Part shown: in pieces, positions 17,148 through 25,200 of the stretch
Position numbering within the stretch: position 1 is the stretch's first letter
How the letters are laid out: each line of letters starts with the position of its first letter
Assembly: GCF_900156735.1 (NCBI RefSeq)
Contig: NZ_FTOL01000001.1
Coordinates: 1-64,000 of the forward strand
From: Chryseobacterium ureilyticum
Lineage (GTDB): Bacteria > Bacteroidota > Bacteroidia > Flavobacteriales > Weeksellaceae
Length of the DNA stretch: 64,000 nt
Direction: 5' to 3'
Made by a program: the position numbers and the translations under genes
The notes under the pieces: generated by a model
Told to the model about the DNA's origin: nothing
Seen by the model: the letters and a program-made list of their open reading frames with translations, nothing else
The model's database searches: none

Positions 17148-18161
17148 ATGAAAAATGTAATTCTCCTTTGTGTATCTGTTCTAAATCTTTGGGGATGTTC
17201 ACAAGCTGAAAAACACCAAGAGGTTAATCCGATATTAACTACCGAAAACTATATTCCAACAATGCTTAAAGAAATAAAGCATTATCCAAAAGAACCTGTA
17301 TATCAGGTATATGTTAGAAACTCTTTATGTCTTTATGAAGTACTTGTTAATGATTATCCTATAGCAAAATTATTTAACTATGGGCAGGAAATGACACCCT
17401 ACAATATTAATAATGGTATACTTAAAAGTGGAAAGCAGAAAATAACCTTACGCTTATATCCGGCACCAGAAGAATATAGCAGATCAGGAAATGTATTATC
17501 TCCGAATGTGTCATGTAATTTAGAAATAGAATATGCAGATAAAAAAGATCCCGAATATACCTCTGTAGCAGTTAAAGAATTTAAGCTCCCAACAAAAATA
17601 AAAATGGCTGGCGAGCATAATGATATGGCAATTCCTGAATTTGAAGGAGCAGGAAAAGAGTATTATGAAATAACCTATGAGTTTGATGCAACAGTTCCTT
17701 ATGAAAATATTGGATGGAGTAAGGGGCAGGATCTTACAAAGTTGGACCGAAAAAAGTTAGAAGAAACTACTCTGAATTTTTATCAAAATCAATGGAACTT
17801 ATACAAGAATAAGGAAAATGATAAAGTATTTTCTTTCTTATTTCAAAAGGAAAAAGAAACTACACAAGCTTCATATGATGATGAACAAAGTTTATTGGAT
17901 ACCAAAAACTCTTACTTAAAACCATTTACTATTGGGTCGTATGCTTTAGAACAAATTAAAGACTATGACTTTAAAATTTTTGGAAATGGTAAGTTAATTA
18001 CTCTACAACAGAAAAGTTTAGATCCAAGATTAAGATCAAACTCAGCTTTATGGGGAAAATATAAAAATGAAAAAGGAAGTACAATTGCTAACTTCAGAAA
18101 TTATTATTTATATCTTCCAGAGGGAAAGAAATTAGAAGACGGTCTTGAAGTAATACGTTAA
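17148..18161 (+). CDS. array lipoprotein, copy 5 (candidate immunity protein)
   Basis: An intact 337-residue unit with lipobox L-W-G-C17. It is the most divergent full copy: the region after the signal peptide (SQAEKHQEVNPILTTENYIP) lacks the I-I-D-x-N-G-E motif, and residues 205-265 (FYQNQWNLYKNKENDKVFSF) are unique. The core segments and the tail PEGKKLEDGLEVIR are kept. Its end (IFGNGKLITLQQKS, SALWGKYK) resembles copy 2. As the last intact unit next to the collapsed remnant, it may be the oldest copy. Confidence 0.8.
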   Translation: MKNVILLCVSVLNLWGCSQAEKHQEVNPILTTENYIPTMLKEIKHYPKEPVYQVYVRNSLCLYEVLVNDYPIAKLFNYGQEMTPYNINNGILKSGKQKITLRLYPAPEEYSRSGNVLSPNVSCNLEIEYADKKDPEYTSVAVKEFKLPTKIKMAGEHNDMAIPEFEGAGKEYYEITYEFDATVPYENIGWSKGQDLTKLDRKKLEETTLNFYQNQWNLYKNKENDKVFSFLFQKEKETTQASYDDEQSLLDTKNSYLKPFTIGSYALEQIKDYDFKIFGNGKLITLQQKSLDPRLRSNSALWGKYKNEKGSTIANFRNYYLYLPEGKKLEDGLEVIR

Positions 18162-18164
18162 TTC

Positions 18165-18243
18165 ATGAAAAATGTTATTCTCTTTTTTGGTAATGGTAAA
18201 ATTTTATATTCCACATGGTGAAAAAGAATTTAAAGTTTATTAA
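18165..18243 (+). pseudogene. collapsed sixth array unit
   Basis: The first eight codons (MKNVILFF) repeat the start of copy 3. The sequence then jumps to G-N-G-K, the motif found near residue 285 of the full copies, so about 0.8 kb has been lost internally. The frame stops at 18219-18221. In another frame the tail reads K-F-Y-I-P-H-G-E-K-E-F-K-V-Y and stops at 18241-18243. This is similar in layout to the family's Y-L-Y-L-P-E-G-K-K end, so it is probably the tail of a divergent unit with a further frameshift. Confidence 0.65.
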
Positions 18244-18257
18244 GTGAAATTTTTAAT

Positions 18258-18740
18258 ATGAAAAAGAATTCAGCATTAATAGGAGCCTGGTGTGTATTGC
18301 TTCTGTCATGTTCTCAAAATCAGAAAAAAGATGCAAAAGCAAATGATGAACTTAGAACAGTAATCGCAAAATATAAACCTACAGGAGATACTCTGAAGTA
18401 TGTAAATTCCTTTCTTAAAAAATTGGACGATAAAAATACAGAGATTGGTACCTTTATCAACAAGTACGAATATCAAATAGAAGACTCATGTTATAAGGCT
18501 AATAAAAAACTTTGGGATTCTTTGAGTTTCTATCAGAATGAAACAGCACAAGAATCTTTTGATAGTCTTTTTATTACTCCCCAAATGAAAAAATACAGAG
18601 AACATTTCGCTATTAACTTTGATGAATATGCTATAGCCAGAGAATTTTTAGTATCACGTAATAGCACCGTGAAATACCTCAATAAAAAATATAAATTAGG
18701 ACTTTGGGACCCTACTTTAGATCCGGTCAGAAAAGACTAA
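18258..18740 (+). CDS. hypothetical lipoprotein, last gene of the T6SS island
   Basis: This 160-residue protein has a lipoprotein signal with lipobox L-L-L-S-C18 and a short helical, Lys- and Asp-rich body (TLKYVNSFLKKLDDKNTE). It is unrelated to the array proteins beyond the signal. I recognise no family. It lies 14 bases after the collapsed array unit and just before a bidirectional terminator, so it closes the operon. It could be another immunity or accessory lipoprotein. Confidence 0.65.
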   Translation: MKKNSALIGAWCVLLLSCSQNQKKDAKANDELRTVIAKYKPTGDTLKYVNSFLKKLDDKNTEIGTFINKYEYQIEDSCYKANKKLWDSLSFYQNETAQESFDSLFITPQMKKYREHFAINFDEYAIAREFLVSRNSTVKYLNKKYKLGLWDPTLDPVRKD

Positions 18741-18766
18741 TAAAATAATTTGATTAATAAAAAAAC

Positions 18767-18803
18767 AAAAAAGGTTGACCTTACAAGAAGATCAACCTTT
18801 TTT
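18767..18803. terminator. bidirectional terminator between the T6SS island and the nuclease gene
   Basis: A 12-bp perfect stem (AAAAAAGGTTGA with TCAACCTTTTTT) has an A-run on one side and a T-run on the other, so it can stop transcription from both converging genes. Confidence 0.85.
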
Positions 18804-18818
18804 ATGGATATACTTAAA

Positions 18819-20609
18819 TTATTTTACCAAAAACTGCGTCGTCACACCATCCAGTTTAAGAATATAAACTCCCTGTCCAAGATTGACAGTTCTGATTACA
18901 TTTCCATTTCTGAAAGGTCTGTCGATCGTCTGAAGAGCTTTCCCTTGTAAAGTATAAATTTCAGCCTTTTTAACATTCTGAACATCTCCCTTTACAAAAA
19001 TCTCCTGATTTGTGATCGGGTTGGGAGAGATTTTGAAACTCTGTGTACTTTCCGGGGCAACGTTCTGAGCTTGTCTGGCAGAAGAACCGGAATAACACGT
19101 CCATGTAAGATCATCAATAGCAATTCTGTTACCTGATGAATTATTTACCAGACTTACTGTTACATTACCTGAAACATTGATATTATTAATCGTTGTAGTT
19201 GTAGCCGTTGTACTGTAAGGTACCGTTCCTACCGTAGTTCCGTTTACTTTTACATCAAGAGCACCATTGCTTCCTGAAAATTTAAGCTGAGTAGTAACCG
19301 TTAAAGATCCAATACCATTTCCAGAACTGCTTGAAGTTAAAGAACCATTTCTTACAGTGATTGCTTTACTGTTGATTGTTTGATCCGTCCTAGAATCTGT
19401 AGCTGTCCATGAAATACCACTATTGCTCCATGTTTTGGTAGAATAAGTAGAACTTGCCGCAGGAATAGACTCAAAGTTTTCATTTGCACAACCTGTAGAT
19501 GGAGTTGTACCGCCGCCTGCGTTTGTTGTTCCTGAAACAGTAGCACTGTTAGACGACGAATTTCCAGCAGCATCTTTAGCAACGATATAGAAACTGTATG
19601 TTGTAGATGGATTCAATCCCGTAACTGTTGTCGAAGTTGAGTTTGCATTAGTTTTCAAGCTTCCATTCATATAAACATCATATGAAGATACACCCACGTT
19701 GTCGGTAGAAGCATTCCATGCAAGAGAAATACTGTTGGATGTTTTTCCTGAAACAGTTAAAGCAGTTGCAGCTGTCGGAGCCTGTGTATCATTCGTTGGA
19801 GTCTGAGAACCCCAGATAAGATTTACATAGCTCGGATTATCTATAAAAGGATTTCTGTTACCCTGATATGTATAAGAAGCATTATTTCTTTTGATCTCAG
19901 CCTGAGAAACCGGATCTTGATTATGCCATGCAAGAAGAACATTTAATTCCCATGTTTGAAGTCCCGGAAAAGTAGAACTTCCAAGCATATTTCCTGAAGA
20001 AAAAGAAGAAAGTTTACTCTGGTAACGCGTTACGAAATAGAAAATCATACGTGCTACATCTCCCTTAAACTCATCAATAGGTTCGAAAACCGTCCCGGAA
20101 TACCCGGAAGAAGAAGAATTACCAAGCTTTGAACCGTTTTTAGAGGTAAATGTTGCACTTCCCACCTTTCCGAAAGGATAATTACTTCTCATCCCATTTA
20201 CCTTTCCATCTGTAGCACGGATAAAGTGAACATCAGATACCATTGGTGAAGATTGATTGAACAAGCTTTGAGGAACAATATGCTCTCTGTTATAGCAGTT
20301 TCCTTCCGTAGAATAGGTTCCACATTGATTGCTTCCTGGTGTATACTTATAAGGATCTGCACCTACAGGTTTTTCAGAATAAATATCAAGGATTGACCCA
20401 TCATTTTCATAATCTTTGTCAATATCTGTAGTTTTATAAGCAGTCCATAATCCGTTGTAGCCTTTATCCTGATGTCCGCTACTGATAATACTGCTTAATG
20501 CCGTTTTCAATGCTGCACCGCTCAGTCCATTGGCAGCATTATAGTATCCTGCAGGAGCCTGAGCATTCGCAAGTCCCGCAAATACAGTGAATAGAATGAT
20601 TTTTTTCAT
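18819..20609 (-). CDS. secreted endonuclease I-family nuclease with FN3 and T9SS sorting domain
   Basis: This is a 596-residue secreted nuclease. It has a signal peptide (cleavage after A-N-A, residues 1-16) and an endonuclease I domain to about residue 268. The active-site motif is N-R-E-H110-I-V-P-Q-S, with FKGDVAR further on. A fibronectin type III domain follows (about 275-363), then a Gly/Thr linker. A beta-rich module (about 375-507) ends I-D-D-L-T-W-T-C, and the C-terminal 75 residues are a type A T9SS sorting domain (FKISPNP, then Y-I-L-K-L). The protein should be exported by Sec, cross the outer membrane by the type IX system and be released or surface-bound, degrading extracellular nucleic acid for phosphate or nucleosides. 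It is transcribed toward the T6SS island. Confidence 0.92.
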   Translation of the reverse strand: MKKIILFTVFAGLANAQAPAGYYNAANGLSGAALKTALSSIISSGHQDKGYNGLWTAYKTTDIDKDYENDGSILDIYSEKPVGADPYKYTPGSNQCGTYSTEGNCYNREHIVPQSLFNQSSPMVSDVHFIRATDGKVNGMRSNYPFGKVGSATFTSKNGSKLGNSSSSGYSGTVFEPIDEFKGDVARMIFYFVTRYQSKLSSFSSGNMLGSSTFPGLQTWELNVLLAWHNQDPVSQAEIKRNNASYTYQGNRNPFIDNPSYVNLIWGSQTPTNDTQAPTAATALTVSGKTSNSISLAWNASTDNVGVSSYDVYMNGSLKTNANSTSTTVTGLNPSTTYSFYIVAKDAAGNSSSNSATVSGTTNAGGGTTPSTGCANENFESIPAASSTYSTKTWSNSGISWTATDSRTDQTINSKAITVRNGSLTSSSSGNGIGSLTVTTQLKFSGSNGALDVKVNGTTVGTVPYSTTATTTTINNINVSGNVTVSLVNNSSGNRIAIDDLTWTCYSGSSARQAQNVAPESTQSFKISPNPITNQEIFVKGDVQNVKKAEIYTLQGKALQTIDRPFRNGNVIRTVNLGQGVYILKLDGVTTQFLVK

Positions 20610-20782
20610 ATTAATATAATTTCACAACAAGATTACTGCATTTTTGTGAATAAAAAATTACATTACCATTAATTTTGAATGTATCGCATTTGTATTTCGC
20701 TAATGAATTGTATTTGATTTATAAAATACATTGATATTAAATATTTTATGAAAATGTGGCTTAATAATTAATGTTTGAACAT

Positions 20783-20808
20783 AAAAAAGCCGGTACATAA
20801 GTACCGGC
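20783..20808 (-). terminator. terminator after the DUF4136 gene
   Basis: An 8-bp GC-rich stem (GCCGGTAC with GTACCGGC, loop ATAA) has an A-run at 20783-20788 that becomes a T-run on the minus strand. It lies just downstream of the minus-strand DUF4136 gene. Confidence 0.8.
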
Positions 20809-20832
20809 ATATATAATAATAGCTCTATAATT

Positions 20833-21360
20833 TTATTTTCTTTGTGGCGGATAGTTTTTCATGATTTCAGCCATGATTTCAGGAATCTGTCTCTGCTTAG
20901 ATCTTGGAGAATCTACAGAAATTCCGCTTCCGATACCCTGCCATACCAATTTATTGGTTTTTGAATCAATCAAATCTACGATCAAAGCACCTTCATTGTA
21001 ATTGCTGGTCCATGTTCTGTTCATCCCAACACCCCATCCGAAAGGTCCACCCCATCCCCACATTCCGTAAGGAGAAGTTGAATTGATATCGGTGATTTTT
21101 TTATGATTCGCTTTTACGTTGATAATCAGATCTGGATTCTCACCAGATTGTAGTCCTTTAGCCTGAAGTTGTCTTGAAAGCTCATTAAGAACTCTGTCTT
21201 TATCAATATCATTCAATTTTAGATCATCAATTCTTATTTTATACGTTCTGTAAGAATTGAAATTGGCTGTTTCAGCATAATCTGAACGCACCTGAAAAGG
21301 GCTACATGAAGTTAATCCCAATGTAGCTGCTGCCAACAAAATAAAAATATATTTTTTCAT
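20833..21360 (-). CDS. DUF4136 lipoprotein
   Basis: A 175-residue lipoprotein from the ATG at 21360. The longer frame starting with TTG at 21381 would run into the upstream gene and disrupt the signal peptide. The signal ends L-T-S-C, and the body matches DUF4136: a beta-alpha start (YAETANFNSYRTYK), D-K-D-R-V-L-N-E-L-x-x-Q-L, and W-Q-G-I-G-S-G. A Gly/Trp-rich loop (PYGMWGWGGPFGWGVG) sits mid-protein. DUF4136 proteins are envelope lipoproteins without established function. It is the second gene of a two-gene unit with the DUF5522 gene, one base apart. Confidence 0.85.
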   Translation of the reverse strand: MKKYIFILLAAATLGLTSCSPFQVRSDYAETANFNSYRTYKIRIDDLKLNDIDKDRVLNELSRQLQAKGLQSGENPDLIINVKANHKKITDINSTSPYGMWGWGGPFGWGVGMNRTWTSNYNEGALIVDLIDSKTNKLVWQGIGSGISVDSPRSKQRQIPEIMAEIMKNYPPQRK

Positions 21361-21361
21361 T

Positions 21362-21547
<186 letters not shown>

Positions 21548-21584
21548 TTAAACGCAAGTCAAAAAACTTTTTATATTTGTTAGT

Positions 21585-21911
21585 ATGATAATTGTATGCC
21601 AAAAGCCGTTAAAAAGATTAAAAATTAATGGCATTGCTCTTTTTCCCTTTATCTTCATTAGGAAACCCGAAGATAAGGAAAATAATGTACTTATCAATCA
21701 CGAAAAAATTCATTTGAGACAGCAGCTGGAAATGCTTATCATTTTCTTCTACATCTTTTATGTCATAGAATATTACTACTGGTTTTTCAAACTTAAAGAC
21801 GGTTACCTTGCTTACAAAAGAATCTCATTTGAAAGAGAAGCTTATGCTAATGAACATAATTTGAATTACCTTAAAAAAAGAAAATTCTGGAGCTTTAGGA
21901 AATATTTGTAA
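21585..21911 (+). CDS. small hypothetical protein with an HExxH-like motif
   Basis: This 108-residue protein contains N-H-E-K-I-H-L-R-Q-Q-L-E near residues 38-49. The HEKIH fits the HExxH zinc-protease signature, and a later FEREAYANE could supply the third ligand. Between them is a hydrophobic, Tyr-rich helix (LIIFFYIFYVIEYYYWFF) that should lie in or on the membrane. Together this resembles a shortened M48/M56-type core, far below normal peptidase length. It may be a minimal zinc peptidase or only a fold relative. It is divergent from the DUF5522 gene. Confidence 0.6.
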   Translation: MIIVCQKPLKRLKINGIALFPFIFIRKPEDKENNVLINHEKIHLRQQLEMLIIFFYIFYVIEYYYWFFKLKDGYLAYKRISFEREAYANEHNLNYLKKRKFWSFRKYL

Positions 21912-21923
21912 AAGTGTTAAATT

Positions 21924-21956
21924 TCAGACATCAGACATCAGACATCAGACATCAGA
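21924..21956. repeat. short tandem repeat, 7-base unit TCAGACA
   Basis: Four full copies and a five-base partial copy of TCAGACA lie just after the HExxH-like gene. The unit length is not a multiple of three, but it is outside any gene here. Confidence 0.9.
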
Positions 21957-22200
21957 TTTTGGTGAGTAAATGGCTGCATCAATAGAGATGGGCTTTAGCC
22001 CATCCACTAAAATAAACCAAAATCCAATGGCTTTAGCCAAAACCTATATTTAAACACAAATAACACAAATAATTTCACAAATTCTGTATTATCTGTGGTT
22101 AAAAAACAATCAATAACTATCTGTAAAAACCAAAGGTAATACTGGAAAAATAATAATTAATCTTTTCCTACTTTTGTATTCCATAAACCATGAGTAGTCT
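21957..22200. repeat. intergenic region with two short palindromes
   Basis: Two similar hairpins share the core GGCTTTAGCC. One lies at 21987-22004 (8-bp stem, GATGGGCT/AGCCCATC) and a weaker one at 22028-22039 (TGGCT/AGCCA). The rest, to about 22130, is A-rich with repeated AACACAAATAA-like words. No gene is visible. These look like members of an interspersed palindromic repeat family. Confidence 0.55.
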
Positions 22201-22211
22201 AAAAAACTAAA

Positions 22212-23120
22212 ATGCTATTACAACTTCCCACAGAAAATATTCCCATCCAGGAAATTTCCATTCATAAAAACGTAAAACTTTTCATCAAAAGAGAAGACTT
22301 GATTCATCCCCAGATTTCAGGAAATAAATACTGGAAATTATTTTATAACATCAATCATTATTTGGAAAAAAATCCGGAAAAGCCATATATCATAACATTT
22401 GGTGGTGCTTTTTCCAATCATATTGCAGCAGTGTCCGCTGTCGGAAATCTTGCTGGTATTCCGACTCTAGGAATAATCAGAGGAGAAGAACTGGAGCATA
22501 AATGGAGAGACAACCCAACTTTACTTTTTGCGAAAAGAAACGGAATGAACCTGAAATTTGTCACCCGTGAAGAGTATCGCCATAAAGAAAAACTGACTGA
22601 ATTCCTGCAACAGGAGTTCCCTGACGCACTAGTGGTACCGGAAGGAGGAACTAATGAAGATGCCGTGGAAGGCGTGAAAATGATGCTCAATGAGCAAACA
22701 AAAGATTTTGACTATCTTTGCACCGCAGTTGGAACTGGAGGAACCATTGCCGGAATTTCAAAATTTTGTGAAGAAAATCAGAAAGTTATAGGATGTAAGG
22801 TTGTTGACGATGCTTCACTTGAAAATAAAATATCTGAATTAACCTTGAAGCAGAATTTTAATCTAATAGATTCATGTTTTGGAGGTTATGGTAAAATAAG
22901 TGATGAAAATATCCGTTTTATCAATGATTTCAAAGAGAAATACGATATTCCTCTGGAACCGATTTATACAGGAAAGATGATGCAGAAGGTTGTTGAACTG
23001 ATTGAAGAAGGTTATTTTCCTGAAAACAGCAGAATTTTGTGCTTTCATACAGGTGGATTGCAAGGAATTGAAGGTGCTAATCTGCTTTTAGAAAAACAGA
23101 ATAGAAATTTAATTATATAA
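22212..23120 (+). CDS. PLP-dependent ACC deaminase/D-cysteine desulfhydrase family enzyme
   Basis: A 302-residue fold type II PLP enzyme. The Schiff-base lysine is in S-G-N-K39-Y-W-K, the substrate-anchoring segment F-G-G-A-F-S-N-H is at 63-70, and the phosphate-binding loop is in A-V-G-T-G-G-T-I-A-G near 172-181. Family members deaminate 1-aminocyclopropane-1-carboxylate or release H2S and pyruvate from D-cysteine. Sequence alone does not tell which; D-cysteine desulfhydrase is the usual activity outside plant-associated bacteria. It is slightly shorter than the 325-340 residue norm. It is followed 15 bases later by the glucosaminidase gene. Confidence 0.85.
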   Translation: MLLQLPTENIPIQEISIHKNVKLFIKREDLIHPQISGNKYWKLFYNINHYLEKNPEKPYIITFGGAFSNHIAAVSAVGNLAGIPTLGIIRGEELEHKWRDNPTLLFAKRNGMNLKFVTREEYRHKEKLTEFLQQEFPDALVVPEGGTNEDAVEGVKMMLNEQTKDFDYLCTAVGTGGTIAGISKFCEENQKVIGCKVVDDASLENKISELTLKQNFNLIDSCFGGYGKISDENIRFINDFKEKYDIPLEPIYTGKMMQKVVELIEEGYFPENSRILCFHTGGLQGIEGANLLLEKQNRNLII

Positions 23121-23135
23121 GTAAAATTGAGAAAC

Positions 23136-24194
23136 ATGAAAAGACTTTTCCTATCCATAAGCCTTTTAGTTGTATCAAAATTTTCTGCTCAGGGATGGGC
23201 AACCGAAGATCAATACATTCAGAAATTTGCTAAATATGCAGTAGAGGAAATGGAAAAATATAAAATTCCGGCTTCTATTACTCTTGCTCAGGGACTTCTT
23301 GAAACAGGTGGGGGACAAAGCAGATTGGCACAGGAAGGTAAAAATCACTTCGGAATAAAATGTAAAGAAGACTGGACCGGTAAAACGATGAAACATACGG
23401 ACGATGCTCCAAACGAATGCTTCCGTGTATATGACGATCCAAGACAGTCTTACGAAGATCACTCTATATTTTTATCCACCAGAAAATACTACGCAAATCT
23501 TTTCAAGCTGGATATGAAGGATTACAGAGCATGGGCAACAGGATTGAAAAAAGCAGGATATGCAACCAATCCGCGCTATGCTTCCATTCTTATTACTAAA
23601 ATTGAAAAGTATAGACTATACGAATATGACAACACCAATTCTAATGAAGTGTTGTATGCTGTTCTTAAAATGTATCCGGATCTGAAAGATGACAGAACTT
23701 TTATGGCTCAGTTGGAACCTTCAAAAGCTGGAAAAAAAGCTAAAGAACCGGTTACCGTAGAAGTTCCTTACAAGCAGACTTCTTATGCACAACAGCAAAA
23801 AAGAGTAGAAAGAATCAAAACAAAAGCAGAGATTCTGAACTCTATTCTTATCAAAAGTCACCCGAATGACGGTCTTAAATATATCATTATCCCTGAAGAT
23901 ACCGATGTTAAATTCATTGCCAATAAATTTAGGGTTAGCGAAAGCCGATTAATGAAATGGAATGAATTGGAAAACGAAACTTTGAAGAAAAATTCTATCG
24001 TCTTCCTTGAATCTAAAAACTCTTCAGGAAATACAGCCACTTATAAAGCTGAGTCCGGGGAAGATATGCATGATATTGCCCAGAAATTTGGAATCAAACT
24101 CCATAAATTGTATGCTAAAAACAGAATGGATGAAGGACAGAAACCATCTGCAGGACAGCTGATTTATCTGATTGATAAAAAACCTAGAAACTAA
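23136..24194 (+). CDS. secreted glucosaminidase (GH73) with C-terminal LysM domains
   Basis: The enzyme is expected to cleave N-acetylglucosaminyl bonds in peptidoglycan in the periplasm or outside the cell. The start is the ATG at 23136, giving 352 residues with a clean signal peptide ending F-S-A-Q; an upstream TTG would add three residues. Residues about 25-165 match the FlgJ/GH73 glucosaminidase domain: T-L-A-Q-G-L-L-E56-T-G-G-G-Q-S, with the probable catalytic Glu, then N-H-F-G-I-K-C and F-R-V-Y-D-D-P. Two LysM-like segments follow near 245-295 (IIPEDTDVKFIANKFRV) and 305-350 (YKAESGEDMHDIAQKFG), which bind the wall. Confidence 0.9.
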   Translation: MKRLFLSISLLVVSKFSAQGWATEDQYIQKFAKYAVEEMEKYKIPASITLAQGLLETGGGQSRLAQEGKNHFGIKCKEDWTGKTMKHTDDAPNECFRVYDDPRQSYEDHSIFLSTRKYYANLFKLDMKDYRAWATGLKKAGYATNPRYASILITKIEKYRLYEYDNTNSNEVLYAVLKMYPDLKDDRTFMAQLEPSKAGKKAKEPVTVEVPYKQTSYAQQQKRVERIKTKAEILNSILIKSHPNDGLKYIIIPEDTDVKFIANKFRVSESRLMKWNELENETLKKNSIVFLESKNSSGNTATYKAESGEDMHDIAQKFGIKLHKLYAKNRMDEGQKPSAGQLIYLIDKKPRN

Positions 24195-24208
24195 TATCTT
24201 ATATTCCC

Positions 24209-25183
24209 ATGAAAATATTAAATATGACTTCTAAATATCTTTGGATATTTTTGATGTTGATGTCATGTGCAGTATTTTCTCAGGAACAAAATTATATTCC
24301 TTACAGAAAAGGAAAATTATGGGGGCTTTGTGATACAGGGAAATTTATTACAGTACAACCACAATATAAAGATATAAGTTGGTATGATGATTCTGTAAAA
24401 GGTTTTCATGCCGAACTAAATGGTAAATTTGGAATCATTAGCTCCAATTCAACGCTTGTTATGCCATTTATTTCTGATAAACCAATAGCTGTAGATAAAG
24501 GTAAATTTCTGGTTTTTGATGGATGGGATTACTATTATTATTCCATGGAAACAAGAATGCGTCTGGAAAAACAAATCCAAAATGCAAGACCTCCGGTAGG
24601 TGATAGAGGATGGGGATGGGGAATAGAACCGTTCAGTAGAAAAGATATAAAAGAGCCTGTATTGAGCTGGGATGATCTTAACAATGAAGATGTTGAAATG
24701 TTGAAGCCCTATAATAACCACCAATATGAGCTCAATTTTAAAAGAGATTTTATAGAAATAAAAGCTGGTGATTCCTATATAGGGATTTACATTCCTGAAC
24801 TTCATAAAATCTTTTTAAATACACCTGAGCTTGCACATATAGGATGGCAATATTATAAAGGCATTCCTTATATTTATACAATGAATACTTCAAATTTAAT
24901 GGGACTTGTAGATATCTATTCCCATGAGGTATATCCTAATAAATATCATGAAATAGCTTTGGTAGATGTCCATCAATTGATATATCTTTCAGAGCCCGAT
25001 CCCAATCATCAGAATAATTTAATTTTTAAAACAATTCTTCCTAATAATAACGTATTAAATGGGAAGTTTGATCCGGATATGCTGCTTTGGAAAAATGGTA
25101 ATCCTTTCCAATTGTATTATATAATGATTGATGGGAAGAAAAATTATGCAGGAGAAGATGGTACCCTTTATTTTGAGGGTTAA
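24209..25183 (+). CDS. exported WG-repeat protein
   Basis: A 324-residue protein with a signal peptide ending C-A-V-F-S-Q. The N-terminal half has WG (KWG-type) repeats: R-K-G-K-L-W-G-L-C-D-T-G-K at about 33-45 and L-N-G-K-F-G-I-I-S-S-N near 70-80. The C-terminal half is Tyr- and Asn-rich without a recognised domain. WG repeats form a beta-barrel-like module of unclear role, sometimes seen in toxin and immunity loci. It lies 14 bases after the glucosaminidase and 17 before hemL. Confidence 0.7.
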   Translation: MKILNMTSKYLWIFLMLMSCAVFSQEQNYIPYRKGKLWGLCDTGKFITVQPQYKDISWYDDSVKGFHAELNGKFGIISSNSTLVMPFISDKPIAVDKGKFLVFDGWDYYYYSMETRMRLEKQIQNARPPVGDRGWGWGIEPFSRKDIKEPVLSWDDLNNEDVEMLKPYNNHQYELNFKRDFIEIKAGDSYIGIYIPELHKIFLNTPELAHIGWQYYKGIPYIYTMNTSNLMGLVDIYSHEVYPNKYHEIALVDVHQLIYLSEPDPNHQNNLIFKTILPNNNVLNGKFDPDMLLWKNGNPFQLYYIMIDGKKNYAGEDGTLYFEG

Positions 25184-25200
25184 ATAATAAAAAATAGAAA

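Larger units (their letters stand above)
13095..18243 (+). repeat. tandem array of lipoprotein genes, five units plus a collapsed remnant
   Basis: Homologous units begin at 13095, 14103, 15120, 16134, 17148 and 18165, so the period is 1008-1017 bases. Each unit ends with the codons for PEGKKLEDGLE-(V/I)-(I/V)-R and a TAA, then three bases (TCC, TCC, TTC, CCT, TTC) and the next ATG. Units two to five begin with nearly the same signal-peptide sequence. The first two thirds of each unit is highly similar and the segment from about residue 205 to 290 differs. The array starts two bases after the 938-residue effector-like gene. Confidence 0.95.

Noticed and set aside
21924..22130. CRISPR array
   Set aside because: The tandem heptamers have no spacers, the palindromes are too few, and no cas gene is in the window.
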